Origin: Klenkia brasiliensis | Lineage (GTDB): Bacteria; Actinomycetota; Actinomycetes; Mycobacteriales; Geodermatophilaceae | Reading direction: 5' to 3' | NCBI RefSeq assembly: GCF_900100695.1 | Contig: NZ_FNCF01000010.1 | Location: 1-64,000 of the forward strand | Length of the DNA: 64,000 nt | In this document: positions 16,719-25,135 of the stretch, in pieces | Numbering within the stretch: position 1 is the stretch's first letter | Layout of the letters: the number at the start of each line of letters is the position of its first letter | Program-made: the position numbers and the translations under genes | The notes under the pieces: generated by a model | Database searches by the model: none | Seen by the model: only the letters and a program-made list of their open reading frames with translations | What the model was told of the DNA's origin: nothing

Positions 16719-17557
16719 CGGTCACCCCCGCGGCGGGACCAGGCCTGCAGCACGACCCGTGGAACACCGACGACCGCAGCCGGGCGGCCCACCGGGCCGC
16801 GGATCTCCTGCTGGGCACCGAAGAAGGCGTCCAGCGTCGCGGTGACAGGACGCGCGGCACCGAGGGAGACACCGACGTCAGCGTGCAGGGCGACCGGCGG
16901 AGGTGCAGCCGCTGACCCGAGATCGACCTCGGGCACCTGGACGGCGACGACGGTGGGCGTCGCGACGTCGGTCCGCCCACGACGGCCGAACGCGGTCAGC
17001 TCGACACGGCGCGTGACGTCGACGAATACGGTCGTCTCGCCGCACGCCGGGTGGCCAGGCACGCCGTCGACCACGACGTCGCCCGCACCCTGGAAGCACC
17101 ACGTGACGCTGACCCGGGAGCCGGGCCGCACGATCGTGTGGCTGACCGAGAGCGCCCGGACGACGGGCGGACGCTGGTCGCTGCTCTCCCCCAGGTGGCC
17201 ACCGTGCCGGCAGTGGCCGATGGCCGGACGGGCGGCGTCGGCCGCCGCGACGGCATCCTGCCGACCTTCGCGCAACCAGTTGTCGGTCCAGGGCAGCGCG
17301 GTGAAGGGCGCGTGCGGGCGCGGCTTCCCGCCGGGCACACGGTGCTGCAGCCAGAGCCGGAACCATGCGGCCAGCCACAGGAGCATCCCGGACACCAGGA
17401 CAGCGAGCAGCGTGTCGGCGACGAACCCGCCGACGCGGTCGGCCTCGACGTGTCCGCTCCAGGTCGTGTTGCTGTCGAGGGCGACGACGGCGCCGATCGC
17501 GACCAGGAAGGCCCAGCCCACGAACAACGGATCGCGGCGCAGCGGATGACGGAGCAC
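16715..17557 (-). CDS. Membrane protein with extracellular Ig-like domain
   Basis: A 280-residue protein of unknown function. Two N-terminal hydrophobic segments (LFVGWAFLVAIGAVVAL and ADTLLAVLVSGMLLWLAAWF) are followed by a beta-rich region (VRALSVSHTIVRPGSRVSVTWCFQGAGD...RRVELTAFGRRG) that reads like an Ig-type fold with two Cys. GTG 17557 is chosen because GGGGGG lies upstream, while the longer open frame begins with a basic, low-quality extension. Its stop overlaps the DUF4407 start, so the two proteins probably act together in the envelope. Confidence 0.65.
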   Translation of the reverse strand: MLRHPLRRDPLFVGWAFLVAIGAVVALDSNTTWSGHVEADRVGGFVADTLLAVLVSGMLLWLAAWFRLWLQHRVPGGKPRPHAPFTALPWTDNWLREGRQDAVAAADAARPAIGHCRHGGHLGESSDQRPPVVRALSVSHTIVRPGSRVSVTWCFQGAGDVVVDGVPGHPACGETTVFVDVTRRVELTAFGRRGRTDVATPTVVAVQVPEVDLGSAAAPPPVALHADVGVSLGAARPVTATLDAFFGAQQEIRGPVGRPAAVVGVPRVVLQAWSRRGGDR

Positions 17558-17669
17558 GTTCCCCCCAGCTGAGGGACGCGTGGCGATCCCGGATGAGCGT
17601 CGTCGCACGGCCGGCGGCCAGGACGTCGGCTGCAGCATCACGCTCGGTGATCGTCACCGACAGCGACCG

Positions 17670-18164
17670 TCACCCGGTCGGGCGCACCGGTCTCGTAACT
17701 TCACCTGAACCGGTGGACGGGGAGTCACCACTCCGGAGGGCATGCAGCGATGCCACCTCGCGCAGGTAGCGGACCACCACGGCCCGCTCGTCGGGCGTCA
17801 TGGCGCGGGCGACGGCGTCCATCGCCCGGATGACCGGCTCCCAGTGCGCCCAGCTCTCCGCCGCCCCGGCCGGGGTCACGTCGACCAGCACGCTGCGCCG
17901 GTCGTCGGGGTGCGGGCGCCGCACGACCCGACCGGCGGCCACCAGCCGGTCCACCAGCACGGTCGCCGACGCCGTCCGGACGTCGAGCCGCCGCGCCAGC
18001 GTCCCCACCGTCATCGGGCCGAGCTGCAGCAGCAGGCCGACCGCGGTCACGTCGGTGACCGGCATGCCGAGGTCGCGGGCGATGCGGGAGGCCAGCTCGC
18101 GCGAGGCGTGCATGGCCGCCTGCATGCCCGTGGTCACCTCGGTCAGGTCCGGCAGGCTCTCCAT
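17670..18164 (-). CDS. MarR-family transcriptional regulator
   Basis: A 164-residue MarR-type repressor. The winged HTH is visible as GPMTVGTLARRLDVRTASATVLVDRLVAAGRVVRRPHPDDRR with the wing VLVDVTPAG; helices on either side provide the dimer interface. MarR proteins usually repress a divergent gene and release DNA on binding small phenolic or oxidised ligands. The ATG start is one base from a perfect inverted repeat shared with the divergent monooxygenase, which is the expected target. Confidence 0.9.
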   Translation of the reverse strand: MESLPDLTEVTTGMQAAMHASRELASRIARDLGMPVTDVTAVGLLLQLGPMTVGTLARRLDVRTASATVLVDRLVAAGRVVRRPHPDDRRSVLVDVTPAGAAESWAHWEPVIRAMDAVARAMTPDERAVVVRYLREVASLHALRSGDSPSTGSGEVTRPVRPTG

Positions 18165-18183
18165 TTGCTAGGCAATCTAGCAA
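18165..18183. promoter_or_regulatory. MarR operator between divergent genes
   Basis: TTGCTAGGCAATCTAGCAA is a perfect 7-base inverted repeat with a 5-base centre. It abuts the MarR start codon and lies 18 bases before the monooxygenase start, so a bound dimer could block both genes. Confidence 0.8.
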
Positions 18184-18200
18184 CCTGCAGGGTGGTCGGC

Positions 18201-19382
18201 ATGACCTCCGTGCTCGTCTCCGGCGCCAGCGTCGCCGGCCCCACCACCGCCTCCTGGCTCGCCCGCGCCGGCCACGACGTCACCGTCGTCGAACGCGCCG
18301 ACTCGCTGCGCGACGAGGGCCAGAACATCGACGTCCGCGGCGCCGCCCGCGAGGTGCTGCGCCGGATGGGCCTGGAGGAGACCGCGCTGGCCCACGGCAC
18401 CGGCGAGCAGGGCACCGTCTTCCTCGGCGAGGGCGGCCGCGAGCTGGCCCGCTTCCCCGCCAGCTCCGACGACACCACCGGCCCGACCGCGGAGCTGGAG
18501 ATCCTGCGCGGCCGGCTCGGCCAGCTGCTGTTCGACCACACCGAGGACGACGTCGCCTACCGGTTCGGCGACCAGATCACCGCCCTCGACCAGGACCCGG
18601 ACGGCGTCGACGTCACCTTCGCCTCCGGCACGCAGGAGCGCTACGACCTCGTCGTCCTCGCCGACGGCGTCAACTCCCGCAGCCGCGAGCTGGTGCTGCC
18701 CGACGCCCCGCGCCGGTACCTCGGCATGGTCATCGCCTACCTGACCATCCCGCGCGCCGACGACGACACCGACTGGTGGCGTTGGTACGTCGCCGGCCGC
18801 GGCCGCGGGGTCAACCTGCGCCCGGACGACACCGGCACCCAGCGCGCGATGCTCAACCTGATGACCGACGTCCGCGGCATCGACGCCCTCGACCGCGACG
18901 CCCAGGTCACCCTGCTGCGGCGGGCCTTCGCCGGCGCCGGCTGGCAGACCGACCGCATCCTCGCCGAACTGGACGACGCCCCGATGTACCTCGAGGACCT
19001 CGCCCAGATCCACCTCGACCGCTGGTCGGTCGGCCGGGTCGTGCTCACCGGCGACGCCGCCTGGTGCGCCACCCCGGTCAGCGGCATCGGCACCACGCTC
19101 GCGCTGACCGGCGCCTACACCCTGGCCGCCTGCCTGGCCGCGCACGACGACCACCGCGCCGCCTTCGCCGACTACGACGCCCGGATGCGCCCCTTCGTCG
19201 AGAAGGGCCAGTCGCTGCCGCCGGGCACCCCCGGCCTGGCCAACCCGCAGACCGACCTGGGGCGCAAGCTCCTGGGGACGGCGCTCAAGCTGGCCGCCAG
19301 CCCGGTGGCCACGAAGCTCGGCGGCATCGCCGGCCGCTTCGGCAACCCGCCCGCCGACGAGTACGAGCTGCCGGCCGCATGA
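18201..19382 (+). CDS. FAD-dependent monooxygenase
   Basis: A 393-residue flavoprotein of the aromatic-hydroxylase/TetX type, which uses NAD(P)H and oxygen to hydroxylate a small organic substrate. It has an N-terminal Rossmann strand-helix SVLVSGASVAGPTTASWLARAG ending in the ribose-binding acid VVERA. The conserved VVLADGVNSRSR is present, and the FAD ribityl motif VVLTGDAAWCATPVSGIGT comes near residue 285. The start ATG 18201 has GGGTGG upstream. It is divergent from a MarR regulator and coupled to an SDR gene by ATGA, so it is probably an inducible detoxification or catabolic unit. Confidence 0.88.
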   Translation: MTSVLVSGASVAGPTTASWLARAGHDVTVVERADSLRDEGQNIDVRGAAREVLRRMGLEETALAHGTGEQGTVFLGEGGRELARFPASSDDTTGPTAELEILRGRLGQLLFDHTEDDVAYRFGDQITALDQDPDGVDVTFASGTQERYDLVVLADGVNSRSRELVLPDAPRRYLGMVIAYLTIPRADDDTDWWRWYVAGRGRGVNLRPDDTGTQRAMLNLMTDVRGIDALDRDAQVTLLRRAFAGAGWQTDRILAELDDAPMYLEDLAQIHLDRWSVGRVVLTGDAAWCATPVSGIGTTLALTGAYTLAACLAAHDDHRAAFADYDARMRPFVEKGQSLPPGTPGLANPQTDLGRKLLGTALKLAASPVATKLGGIAGRFGNPPADEYELPAA

Positions 19383-20077
19383 GCACCGTCCTGGTCACCG
19401 GCGCCACCCGCGGCATCGGACGGGAGACCGCCCGGCAGTTCGCCGCGCTGGGCCACACCGTGTTCCTGGGCGCACGGGACCTCGAGCGCGGGCGCGCCGT
19501 CGCAGCCGAGGTCGGCGCGCTGCCGGTGCTGCTCGACGTCACCGACACCTCGTCGGTGGCCGGCGCACTGGCCGCGGTCGGTGCACGGTCGGGCCGGCTG
19601 GACGTGCTGGTCAACAACGCCGGCGTCCCGGACAACACGGTCGAGGTGGCGGACGTCGACGGCGACACCGCCCTGCGGGTGCTCGACACCAACGTGGCCG
19701 GCGTCGTCCGGGTGACCCAGGCCGCGCTGCCGCTGCTGCGGGCAGCCGAGGACCCGGTGGTGGTCAACGTGGGCAGCGGCCTGGGCTCGTTCGCCGCCAC
19801 CACCGACCCCGACCGGCCGGAGTCGCAGACCCCGCTCATCGTCTACGCGGCCAGCAAGGCGGCCCTGGCCATGCTGACGCTGAAGTACGCGCGGGCGCTG
19901 CCCGGCGTCCGGGTGGTCGCGGCCTGCCCCGGCCTCACCGACACCGACTTCGCGGCCGGCTTCCCGGGCGCCCGGCCGGTCGGCGAGGCCGCCGCGGTCG
20001 TGGTGTCGGCCGCGCTGGCCGGGCCGGACGGGCCCACCGGCGTCGTCCTCGAGGAGGACGGGCCGCTGGCGTGGTGA
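19379..20077 (+). CDS. Short-chain dehydrogenase/reductase
   Basis: A 232-residue NAD(P)-dependent SDR. Cofactor motif TGATRGIG (8-15), NNAG in the central strand and the catalytic YAASKAA are present, and a Ser in NVGSGLG precedes the Tyr. The substrate is unknown. The start overlaps the monooxygenase stop (ATGA), so the oxygenase product is a plausible substrate. The stop overlaps the following lipoprotein gene (GTGGTGA). Confidence 0.9.
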   Translation: MSTVLVTGATRGIGRETARQFAALGHTVFLGARDLERGRAVAAEVGALPVLLDVTDTSSVAGALAAVGARSGRLDVLVNNAGVPDNTVEVADVDGDTALRVLDTNVAGVVRVTQAALPLLRAAEDPVVVNVGSGLGSFAATTDPDRPESQTPLIVYAASKAALAMLTLKYARALPGVRVVAACPGLTDTDFAAGFPGARPVGEAAAVVVSAALAGPDGPTGVVLEEDGPLAW

Positions 20078-20652
20078 GCCGGGGCGCCTCCCTGGTGGTC
20101 CTGGTGCTGGCGCTCGCCGGGTGCACCGGCGGCGACCCGGACCTGCCGGACGCGACCGCGACCAGCACGAGCTACCAGCCCTTCGGCGAGCCGTGCGCGA
20201 CGGTGCCGGCGGGCTACGCCGCGACCAGCGAGCAGCCGGTCTCGGCCGCCATCGCCGGCGAACCGCTGTTGTCCAACCTCGACGTCGTGCTGCAGCAGTC
20301 CGGGCTGGGACCCGAGCTGGACGCCGCGCCCGCGTTGACCGTGCTGGCCCCCGTGGACGCCGCCGTCGAGGTGCTGCCCCGCGACACCTACGCGCTCGAC
20401 CTCACCGGACCGCGCCTGGCGCCGCTGCTGGCCCACCACGTGCTCGACGTCCGGCTCCCCGCCGAGCAGCTCGCCCCCGGGCAGGACACCCGCAACGGCG
20501 ACCGGGTCACCGTCGAGCAGGCGGACGGCGTCGTCCGGGTACCGGCCGACGGCACGCTGCTCGGCCAGGTCCCGGCCACGGTCTGCGGCACGCTGGAGAC
20601 GGCGAACGCGACGGTGCTGCTGGTCGACCAGGTGCTCCGCCCGCGCCCCTGA
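20074..20652 (+). CDS. Fasciclin-like lipoprotein
   Basis: A 192-residue exported lipoprotein with lipobox LAGC (Cys17). The mature part follows the fasciclin (FAS1) pattern: LSNLDVVLQQSGLGPEL, then ALTVLAPVDAAVEVLP, LAPLLAHHVLD and a final ATVLLVDQVL. FAS1 domains mediate adhesion or ligand binding at the cell surface. Start GTG 20074 overlaps the SDR stop as GTGA; GTG 20071 directly before is an alternative. Confidence 0.72.
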   Translation: MSRGASLVVLVLALAGCTGGDPDLPDATATSTSYQPFGEPCATVPAGYAATSEQPVSAAIAGEPLLSNLDVVLQQSGLGPELDAAPALTVLAPVDAAVEVLPRDTYALDLTGPRLAPLLAHHVLDVRLPAEQLAPGQDTRNGDRVTVEQADGVVRVPADGTLLGQVPATVCGTLETANATVLLVDQVLRPRP

Positions 20653-20789
20653 CACGCCCGGGGGCGGACGCGCCGCGCCCGGACCACGCGCCCTGCCAGC
20701 CGGCACCCGACGGCGTATCAGAACCACACCGTTCCGCCACGCCCGTGCCACAGCTGAATCTCAGGTCACACCACGACCCGGAGGCCACC

Positions 20790-21164
20790 ATGCGCCTGCG
20801 CACCGCCCTCACCGTCCTCGCCGCCACCGGCCTGACCCTCTGCACCACGGGCACGGCGTCCGCCGCCGACCTCGACTGCGCCGACTTCCCCAACCAGGCC
20901 GCCGCGCAGGCGAACCTGGACGCCAACCCCAGCGACCCGAACGGCCTGGACGCGAACGACAACGGGCGGGCCTGCGAGGACTACGCCTACGCCGCCAGCA
21001 GTGGCGCGCAGGTGTCCACCCGGCCCCAGGGCGCGGTGGCGGCCGGCGACGGCAGCGCGTCGGAGGGCCCGGGCGTGCTGCCGTACGCCGTCGGCGGTCT
21101 CGCCCTCCTCGGCGCCGCCGGTGCCGGGGTGGCCGCCCGCCGCAGCGCCCGCGCCACCGCCTGA
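20790..21164 (+). CDS. Excalibur calcium-binding surface protein
   Basis: A 124-residue exported protein with a signal peptide (to about Ala25) and an excalibur domain: CADFPNQAAAQANLDAN, then the acidic loop DANDNGRACE with its paired Cys. After a short linker comes a C-terminal hydrophobic stretch and a basic tail (LPYAVGGLALLGAAGAGVAA, then RRSARATA). This has the layout of a wall-sorting signal, although LPYAV is not a canonical LPxTG. The next gene encodes a sortase. ATG 20790 has a CCGGAGG ribosome site. Confidence 0.8.
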   Translation: MRLRTALTVLAATGLTLCTTGTASAADLDCADFPNQAAAQANLDANPSDPNGLDANDNGRACEDYAYAASSGAQVSTRPQGAVAAGDGSASEGPGVLPYAVGGLALLGAAGAGVAARRSARATA

Positions 21165-21227
21165 CCGCACCACCGGCCGACCACGCCACCGGCGGACCAC
21201 CCCGTGCGGCACCGCGCACCCGAACCC

Positions 21228-21257
21228 GACCTCCCTGGGCCGCCGCCCAGGGAGGTC
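21228..21257 (+). promoter_or_regulatory. Hairpin that masks the sortase ribosome site
   Basis: Perfect 13-base arms (GACCTCCCTGGGC and GCCCAGGGAGGTC) enclose the loop CGCC. The right arm contains GGGAGG, the ribosome site of the sortase GTG at 21261. The hairpin lies 64 bases after the excalibur stop and could act as terminator, attenuator or translation block. Confidence 0.65.
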
Positions 21258-21260
21258 GTG

Positions 21261-21983
21261 GTGCGCATCGGCGGCCCGTACCCGCCGCCGCTGGTGCACG
21301 TCACCCGGTACGAGCGGCCCCGGTCCCGGTACGCCACCCAGGGCTGGACGGCGCTGTCCGCGTCCCTGGCCGCCGTCGGTGTCGGCGTCCTGCTGCTGGC
21401 ACCCGGCAGCCCGGCCCCGCTCCGGCAGGAGGTCGCGGCGTCGGTCCCGGTGAGTGCCCCGGTTGCGGCCCCGCTGGCCGTGCCCGACGCGGTCCGCGCC
21501 GAGCCTGACCTCCCGGGCCCGTTGCTGCTCGCGCCCAGCGAGCCCCTCGCCGTCCGCATTCCGGTGCTCCGCACCACCGCGGACGTCGTCGACCTGGGTC
21601 TGGACGACGACGGCGCCCTGGAGACACCCGACGGCGCCGAGCCCGTCGGCTGGTACACCGGCTCCCCCACCCCGGGCGCCCTCGGCCCGGCGGTGCTCGC
21701 CGGGCACGTCGACTGGGCCGGCGAGCCGGGCACCTTCCTCGGCCTGCGCGAGCTGCTGCCCGGCGACCAGGTCGAGGTGCAGCGCGCCGACGGCAGCACC
21801 GCGGTGTTCGCCGTCGACCGGGTGACCGAGCACGGCAAGGACGACTTCCCCACCGAGGAGGTCTACGGGGACACCACCACCGCCCAGCTGCGGCTGATCA
21901 CCTGCGGCGGGGCCTTCGACGAGGACACCGGCCAGTACCTGGACAACGTCGTCGTGTTCGCGAGCCTCGTCGGCGTCCGGTGA
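21261..21983 (+). CDS. Class F-type sortase
   Basis: A 240-residue membrane-anchored transpeptidase-like protein. The hydrophobic anchor WTALSASLAAVGVGVLLLA (29-47) is followed by an Ala/Pro linker and the sortase domain from about residue 95. Catalytic His149 lies in LAGHVDW and Cys215 in LRLITCGG. No Arg follows the Cys except the last residue, so the usual third catalytic residue is not obvious. GTG 21261 is chosen because GGGAGG lies five bases upstream; an in-frame GTG at 21204 would add 19 residues and translate the hairpin. It probably processes the excalibur protein encoded before it. The stop codon is part of a palindromic repeat. Confidence 0.82.
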   Translation: MRIGGPYPPPLVHVTRYERPRSRYATQGWTALSASLAAVGVGVLLLAPGSPAPLRQEVAASVPVSAPVAAPLAVPDAVRAEPDLPGPLLLAPSEPLAVRIPVLRTTADVVDLGLDDDGALETPDGAEPVGWYTGSPTPGALGPAVLAGHVDWAGEPGTFLGLRELLPGDQVEVQRADGSTAVFAVDRVTEHGKDDFPTEEVYGDTTTAQLRLITCGGAFDEDTGQYLDNVVVFASLVGVR

Positions 21984-22039
21984 CCATCGGCAGGTGGCCG
22001 GTCGACGCGCCGGCGGCGGCAGCCACCCGCCGATGATCA
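21981..22039. repeat. Dispersed palindromic repeat, copy 2
   Basis: This imperfect palindrome (20-base arms, three mismatches) aligns with copy 1 at 51 of 59 positions. Its first three bases are the TGA stop of the sortase gene, so the element sits exactly at the gene end. Confidence 0.8.
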
Positions 22040-22081
22040 CGACGGGAGAGCGCGCGGGAGAGCGGGTGGGACCCTGGGGGG

Positions 22082-22903
22082 ATGCGCACTCGACTGGTGG
22101 TCCTGACCAGCCTGCTCGCGCTGGCGGCGTGCGGGCAACAGGGCACCGGCGGCCCGGCCCCGCAGCTGCCCGACGACGGCGACGCCCTCGTGCTGCGGGT
22201 GGTCGAGACCGGCGGCTCCGGACCCGGGTTCGACCCGGCCCCGCTGCCCTTCGTCACCGTGCACCGCGACGGCCGCGTGCTCAGCCTGGGCCCGGTCGCG
22301 GCGATCTACCCGCCGTTCGCCTGGCCCAACGTGCAGCTGCACCGCGTCGACGACGCCGTGCTGGCCGAGCTGGTGCAGGCCGCGCAGGACGCCGGGGTCA
22401 CCGGCACCGCCGACCTCGGCGACCCGCAGATCGCCGACGCGCGCACCACGTCGATCACCCTCGTAAACGACCAGGGCACCACCACCCGCGACGTCCCCGC
22501 CCTGCGCGAGGGGATCGGCGCCCCCTCGCTGACCGCCGAGCAGACGGCCGCCCGGCGGGCGCTGGTCGCCCTGGTCGACCGGCTCCGCGACCTGGCGACC
22601 ACCGGGCGCCCGGAGTCCTACCGCCCGACCGCGGTGGCCGCGGTCGCCCGGCCCTGGACCCCGGTCGACGGCCCGCTCCCGGAGCAGCCGGCGGTGTCCT
22701 GGCCCGGCCCGGCACTGCCCGGTGAGCCGATCGCCCCCGGTGTCGGCTGCGCCCTGGCCACCGGGGAGCAGGCCGCCGCCCTGGTCCGGGCCGCCACCTC
22801 CGCCTCCACGCTCACCCCCTGGACCGACGGCGGCCGCACCTGGGCGGTGACGTTCCGGCCGCTGCTGCCCCACGAGTCCGGGTGCGCCGACCTCGTCCCG
22901 TGA
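22082..22903 (+). CDS. Lipoprotein of unknown function
   Basis: A 273-residue exported lipoprotein with lipobox LAAC (Cys17). The mature region resembles actinobacterial surface proteins with a VVETGGSGPGF...PFVTVHRDGRVL opening, a segment LHRVDDAVLAELVQAAQDAG and a second domain ending in FRPLLPHESGCADL. No catalytic motif was recognised. A G-rich ribosome site directly precedes ATG 22082. Its stop overlaps the first GGDEF-EAL gene as GTGA, so the two may be co-transcribed. Confidence 0.72.
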   Translation: MRTRLVVLTSLLALAACGQQGTGGPAPQLPDDGDALVLRVVETGGSGPGFDPAPLPFVTVHRDGRVLSLGPVAAIYPPFAWPNVQLHRVDDAVLAELVQAAQDAGVTGTADLGDPQIADARTTSITLVNDQGTTTRDVPALREGIGAPSLTAEQTAARRALVALVDRLRDLATTGRPESYRPTAVAAVARPWTPVDGPLPEQPAVSWPGPALPGEPIAPGVGCALATGEQAAALVRAATSASTLTPWTDGGRTWAVTFRPLLPHESGCADLVP

Positions 22904-25134
22904 CCCGCAGGGGTGAGCCCCCGGTCAAGGACCGCCAGAACCGCTCCGACCCGTATCCCATGAGCCCGGCCACCCGTCTGCGCGCCCTCGTGCTGGCGGC
23001 GGCCGTCCTCGCCCTCGGTGCCTGGCCCACCACCCGGGTCGCCACCGTCCTGACCATCACCGCGCTGGCCGCGCTCGCACCGCTGGTCGCCGTCCGCCGG
23101 TACCGGCCGGACCGGCCCGAGCCGTGGCTGGCGATCAGCGCGATGCTCGCCTGCTGGTGGTCCGCCATCGCGTTCGGTCACAGCGCCCCGACGGTCGCGG
23201 TGACCACCCAGGCGCTGGGCATCGCCGTCGCCACCGGGCTGTTCGCCGTCCTGTTCGCCCGGCAGCGGCGGGCCGCGCCCCGCGACCGACGGCGCAGCCG
23301 CCGCGAGGTCTGGGGCCGCCGCAGCGACCAGGCCATGGTCGCCGTCGTCATCGCACTGGCGCTCGCGCAGGCCGTCGCCGGCGCGCTGGTCCCCGGCGCA
23401 CCGTGGTCGGTCGCCTTCGCCCCCTTCGACCTGGTGCTCATCTGCCTGCTGCTGCGCTTCACCGCCTCCCGCGCCGACCTCGGGCCGAGCATGCGGCTGC
23501 TCGTGGTGGGCGGCATCGGCGCCGCGGTCTACGACTGCCTGGCCGCCGACTCCGGCGTCCGCATCCCCGGCCCGCAGGCGACCCAGAACGTGGTCTGGGT
23601 CGCCGCGATGCTGTTCTTCCTGGCCGGCACCTTGCACCCCGGGATGGCCACCGCCTTCTCCCCCGCCCGGCTGACCCGGCTGCGCTCGGAGTCCGCCCGG
23701 CTGCTGGGCACCGCGCCGCTGGTGCTGGTGCCCGTCGCCCTCGCGCTGCTCGACAGCGCCGCCGCGCTCCCGCTCACCGTGCACCTGGCCGCCGCGGCCG
23801 CGGTCGCCGCGCTGGCCATCGCGCGCGGCGCGCAGACCATCCGGGCCAGCGAGGGCCTCGCCCGCCGCGACCCGCTCACCGGTCTGGCCAACCGCCGCGG
23901 CCTGCGCGCCGCCTTCGAGGACCTCGTCCCGCCCACCACCGACCCCGCGCACCGCGTGGGCCGGCTCGCCGTCCTGGACCTGGACGACTTCAAGCACGTC
24001 AACGACACCTACGGGCACGAGACCGGCGACGCGCTGCTGGTCGCCGTCGCCGGCCGGCTGACCGACGCGGTCGGCGCGTCGGGCACCGTCACCCGCTCCG
24101 GCGGCGACGAGTTCGTGCTGCTGCTGCGCCCGGGCGCCCGCGACGTCGGCGCAGTGCTCGCCACCGCCTTCGCCGCACCGGTGCCGCTGGCCGGCCTGTC
24201 GTTCGGGGTCCGCTGCAGCGCCGGCTGGGTGGACCTCACCGGCGCCAGCGAGCTGCCGCTGGCCCTGGCCGACGCCGACGTCGCCCTCTACGCCAGCAAG
24301 GACGGCGCCCGCGGCCGCGCCACCGGCTTCTCCCCCGAGCAGCGCGAGCAGGTGCTGGGCTCCCTCGCCCTGGGTGCGGACCTGCGACGGCTGGTCGCCG
24401 GCGACCCCGCGGCCGGCGAGCTCATGCTGCACTACCAGCCGCTGGTCGCGCTGCCCTCCCGCACGGTGCGCGGCTGCGAGGCGCTGGTGCGCTGGCGGCA
24501 CCCCGAGCGCGGGTTGCTCTCCCCCGACACCTTCCTGCCCGTCGCCGAGGCGCAGGGCACCGCCGCCGCGATCGACACCTGGGTGCTGCGCGAGGCCTGC
24601 CGCTCGGCGACGACCTGGCCCGACCCCGACTGGACGGTGAGCGTCAACCTCGGCCGCTCGTCGATGGTCTGCCCCGACCTCGCCGCCACCGTGCGGGCCA
24701 CCCTGGCCGAGACCGGCCTGCCGGCGGCCCGGCTGCACCTGGAGATCACCGAGCACGACCAGCTGCCCGCCGACGCCGGCGTGCTGGCCCTGCACGAGCT
24801 GGCCGCCGACGGCGTGGGCCTGGCCCTGGACGACTTCGGCACCGGCTACACCTCGGTCGCCTACCTGCAGCGCTACCCGATCACCGTGCTCAAGCTCGAC
24901 CGCAGCGTCACCGGCTGCGACGCCTCGCCCGCCCTGCTCAGCGGCCTCGTCGGGCTGGCCGACGCCCTGGGCACCACGGTGCTCGCCGAGGGCATCGAGA
25001 CCGACGAGCAGTGCACGCGGCTGGCCCGGCTCGGGGTGGACGCCGGCCAGGGCTGGCTGTTCGGCCGCCCGGTGCCCGCCGACCGGCTGGGCGACCTGCG
25101 CCCGCTGCCGGCCGGAGCAGCCCCGGAGGGATGA
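22900..25134 (+). CDS. Membrane-bound GGDEF-EAL cyclic-di-GMP protein (1)
   Basis: A 744-residue membrane protein that may make and/or degrade cyclic di-GMP. About eight hydrophobic segments occupy residues 25-310. The diguanylate cyclase domain follows, with DPLTGLANRRGL (324-335) and an intact GGDEF (401-405). The phosphodiesterase domain follows with EAL (527-529) and DDFGTGYTS. No RxxD product-inhibition site precedes GGDEF. Both signature motifs are intact, so either activity is possible. GTG 22900 overlaps the previous stop; ATG 22960 is an alternative, but the longer start aligns with the N-terminus (PVK...) of the next, paralogous protein. Confidence 0.9.
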   Translation: MTRRGEPPVKDRQNRSDPYPMSPATRLRALVLAAAVLALGAWPTTRVATVLTITALAALAPLVAVRRYRPDRPEPWLAISAMLACWWSAIAFGHSAPTVAVTTQALGIAVATGLFAVLFARQRRAAPRDRRRSRREVWGRRSDQAMVAVVIALALAQAVAGALVPGAPWSVAFAPFDLVLICLLLRFTASRADLGPSMRLLVVGGIGAAVYDCLAADSGVRIPGPQATQNVVWVAAMLFFLAGTLHPGMATAFSPARLTRLRSESARLLGTAPLVLVPVALALLDSAAALPLTVHLAAAAAVAALAIARGAQTIRASEGLARRDPLTGLANRRGLRAAFEDLVPPTTDPAHRVGRLAVLDLDDFKHVNDTYGHETGDALLVAVAGRLTDAVGASGTVTRSGGDEFVLLLRPGARDVGAVLATAFAAPVPLAGLSFGVRCSAGWVDLTGASELPLALADADVALYASKDGARGRATGFSPEQREQVLGSLALGADLRRLVAGDPAAGELMLHYQPLVALPSRTVRGCEALVRWRHPERGLLSPDTFLPVAEAQGTAAAIDTWVLREACRSATTWPDPDWTVSVNLGRSSMVCPDLAATVRATLAETGLPAARLHLEITEHDQLPADAGVLALHELAADGVGLALDDFGTGYTSVAYLQRYPITVLKLDRSVTGCDASPALLSGLVGLADALGTTVLAEGIETDEQCTRLARLGVDAGQGWLFGRPVPADRLGDLRPLPAGAAPEG

Positions 25135-25135
25135 G

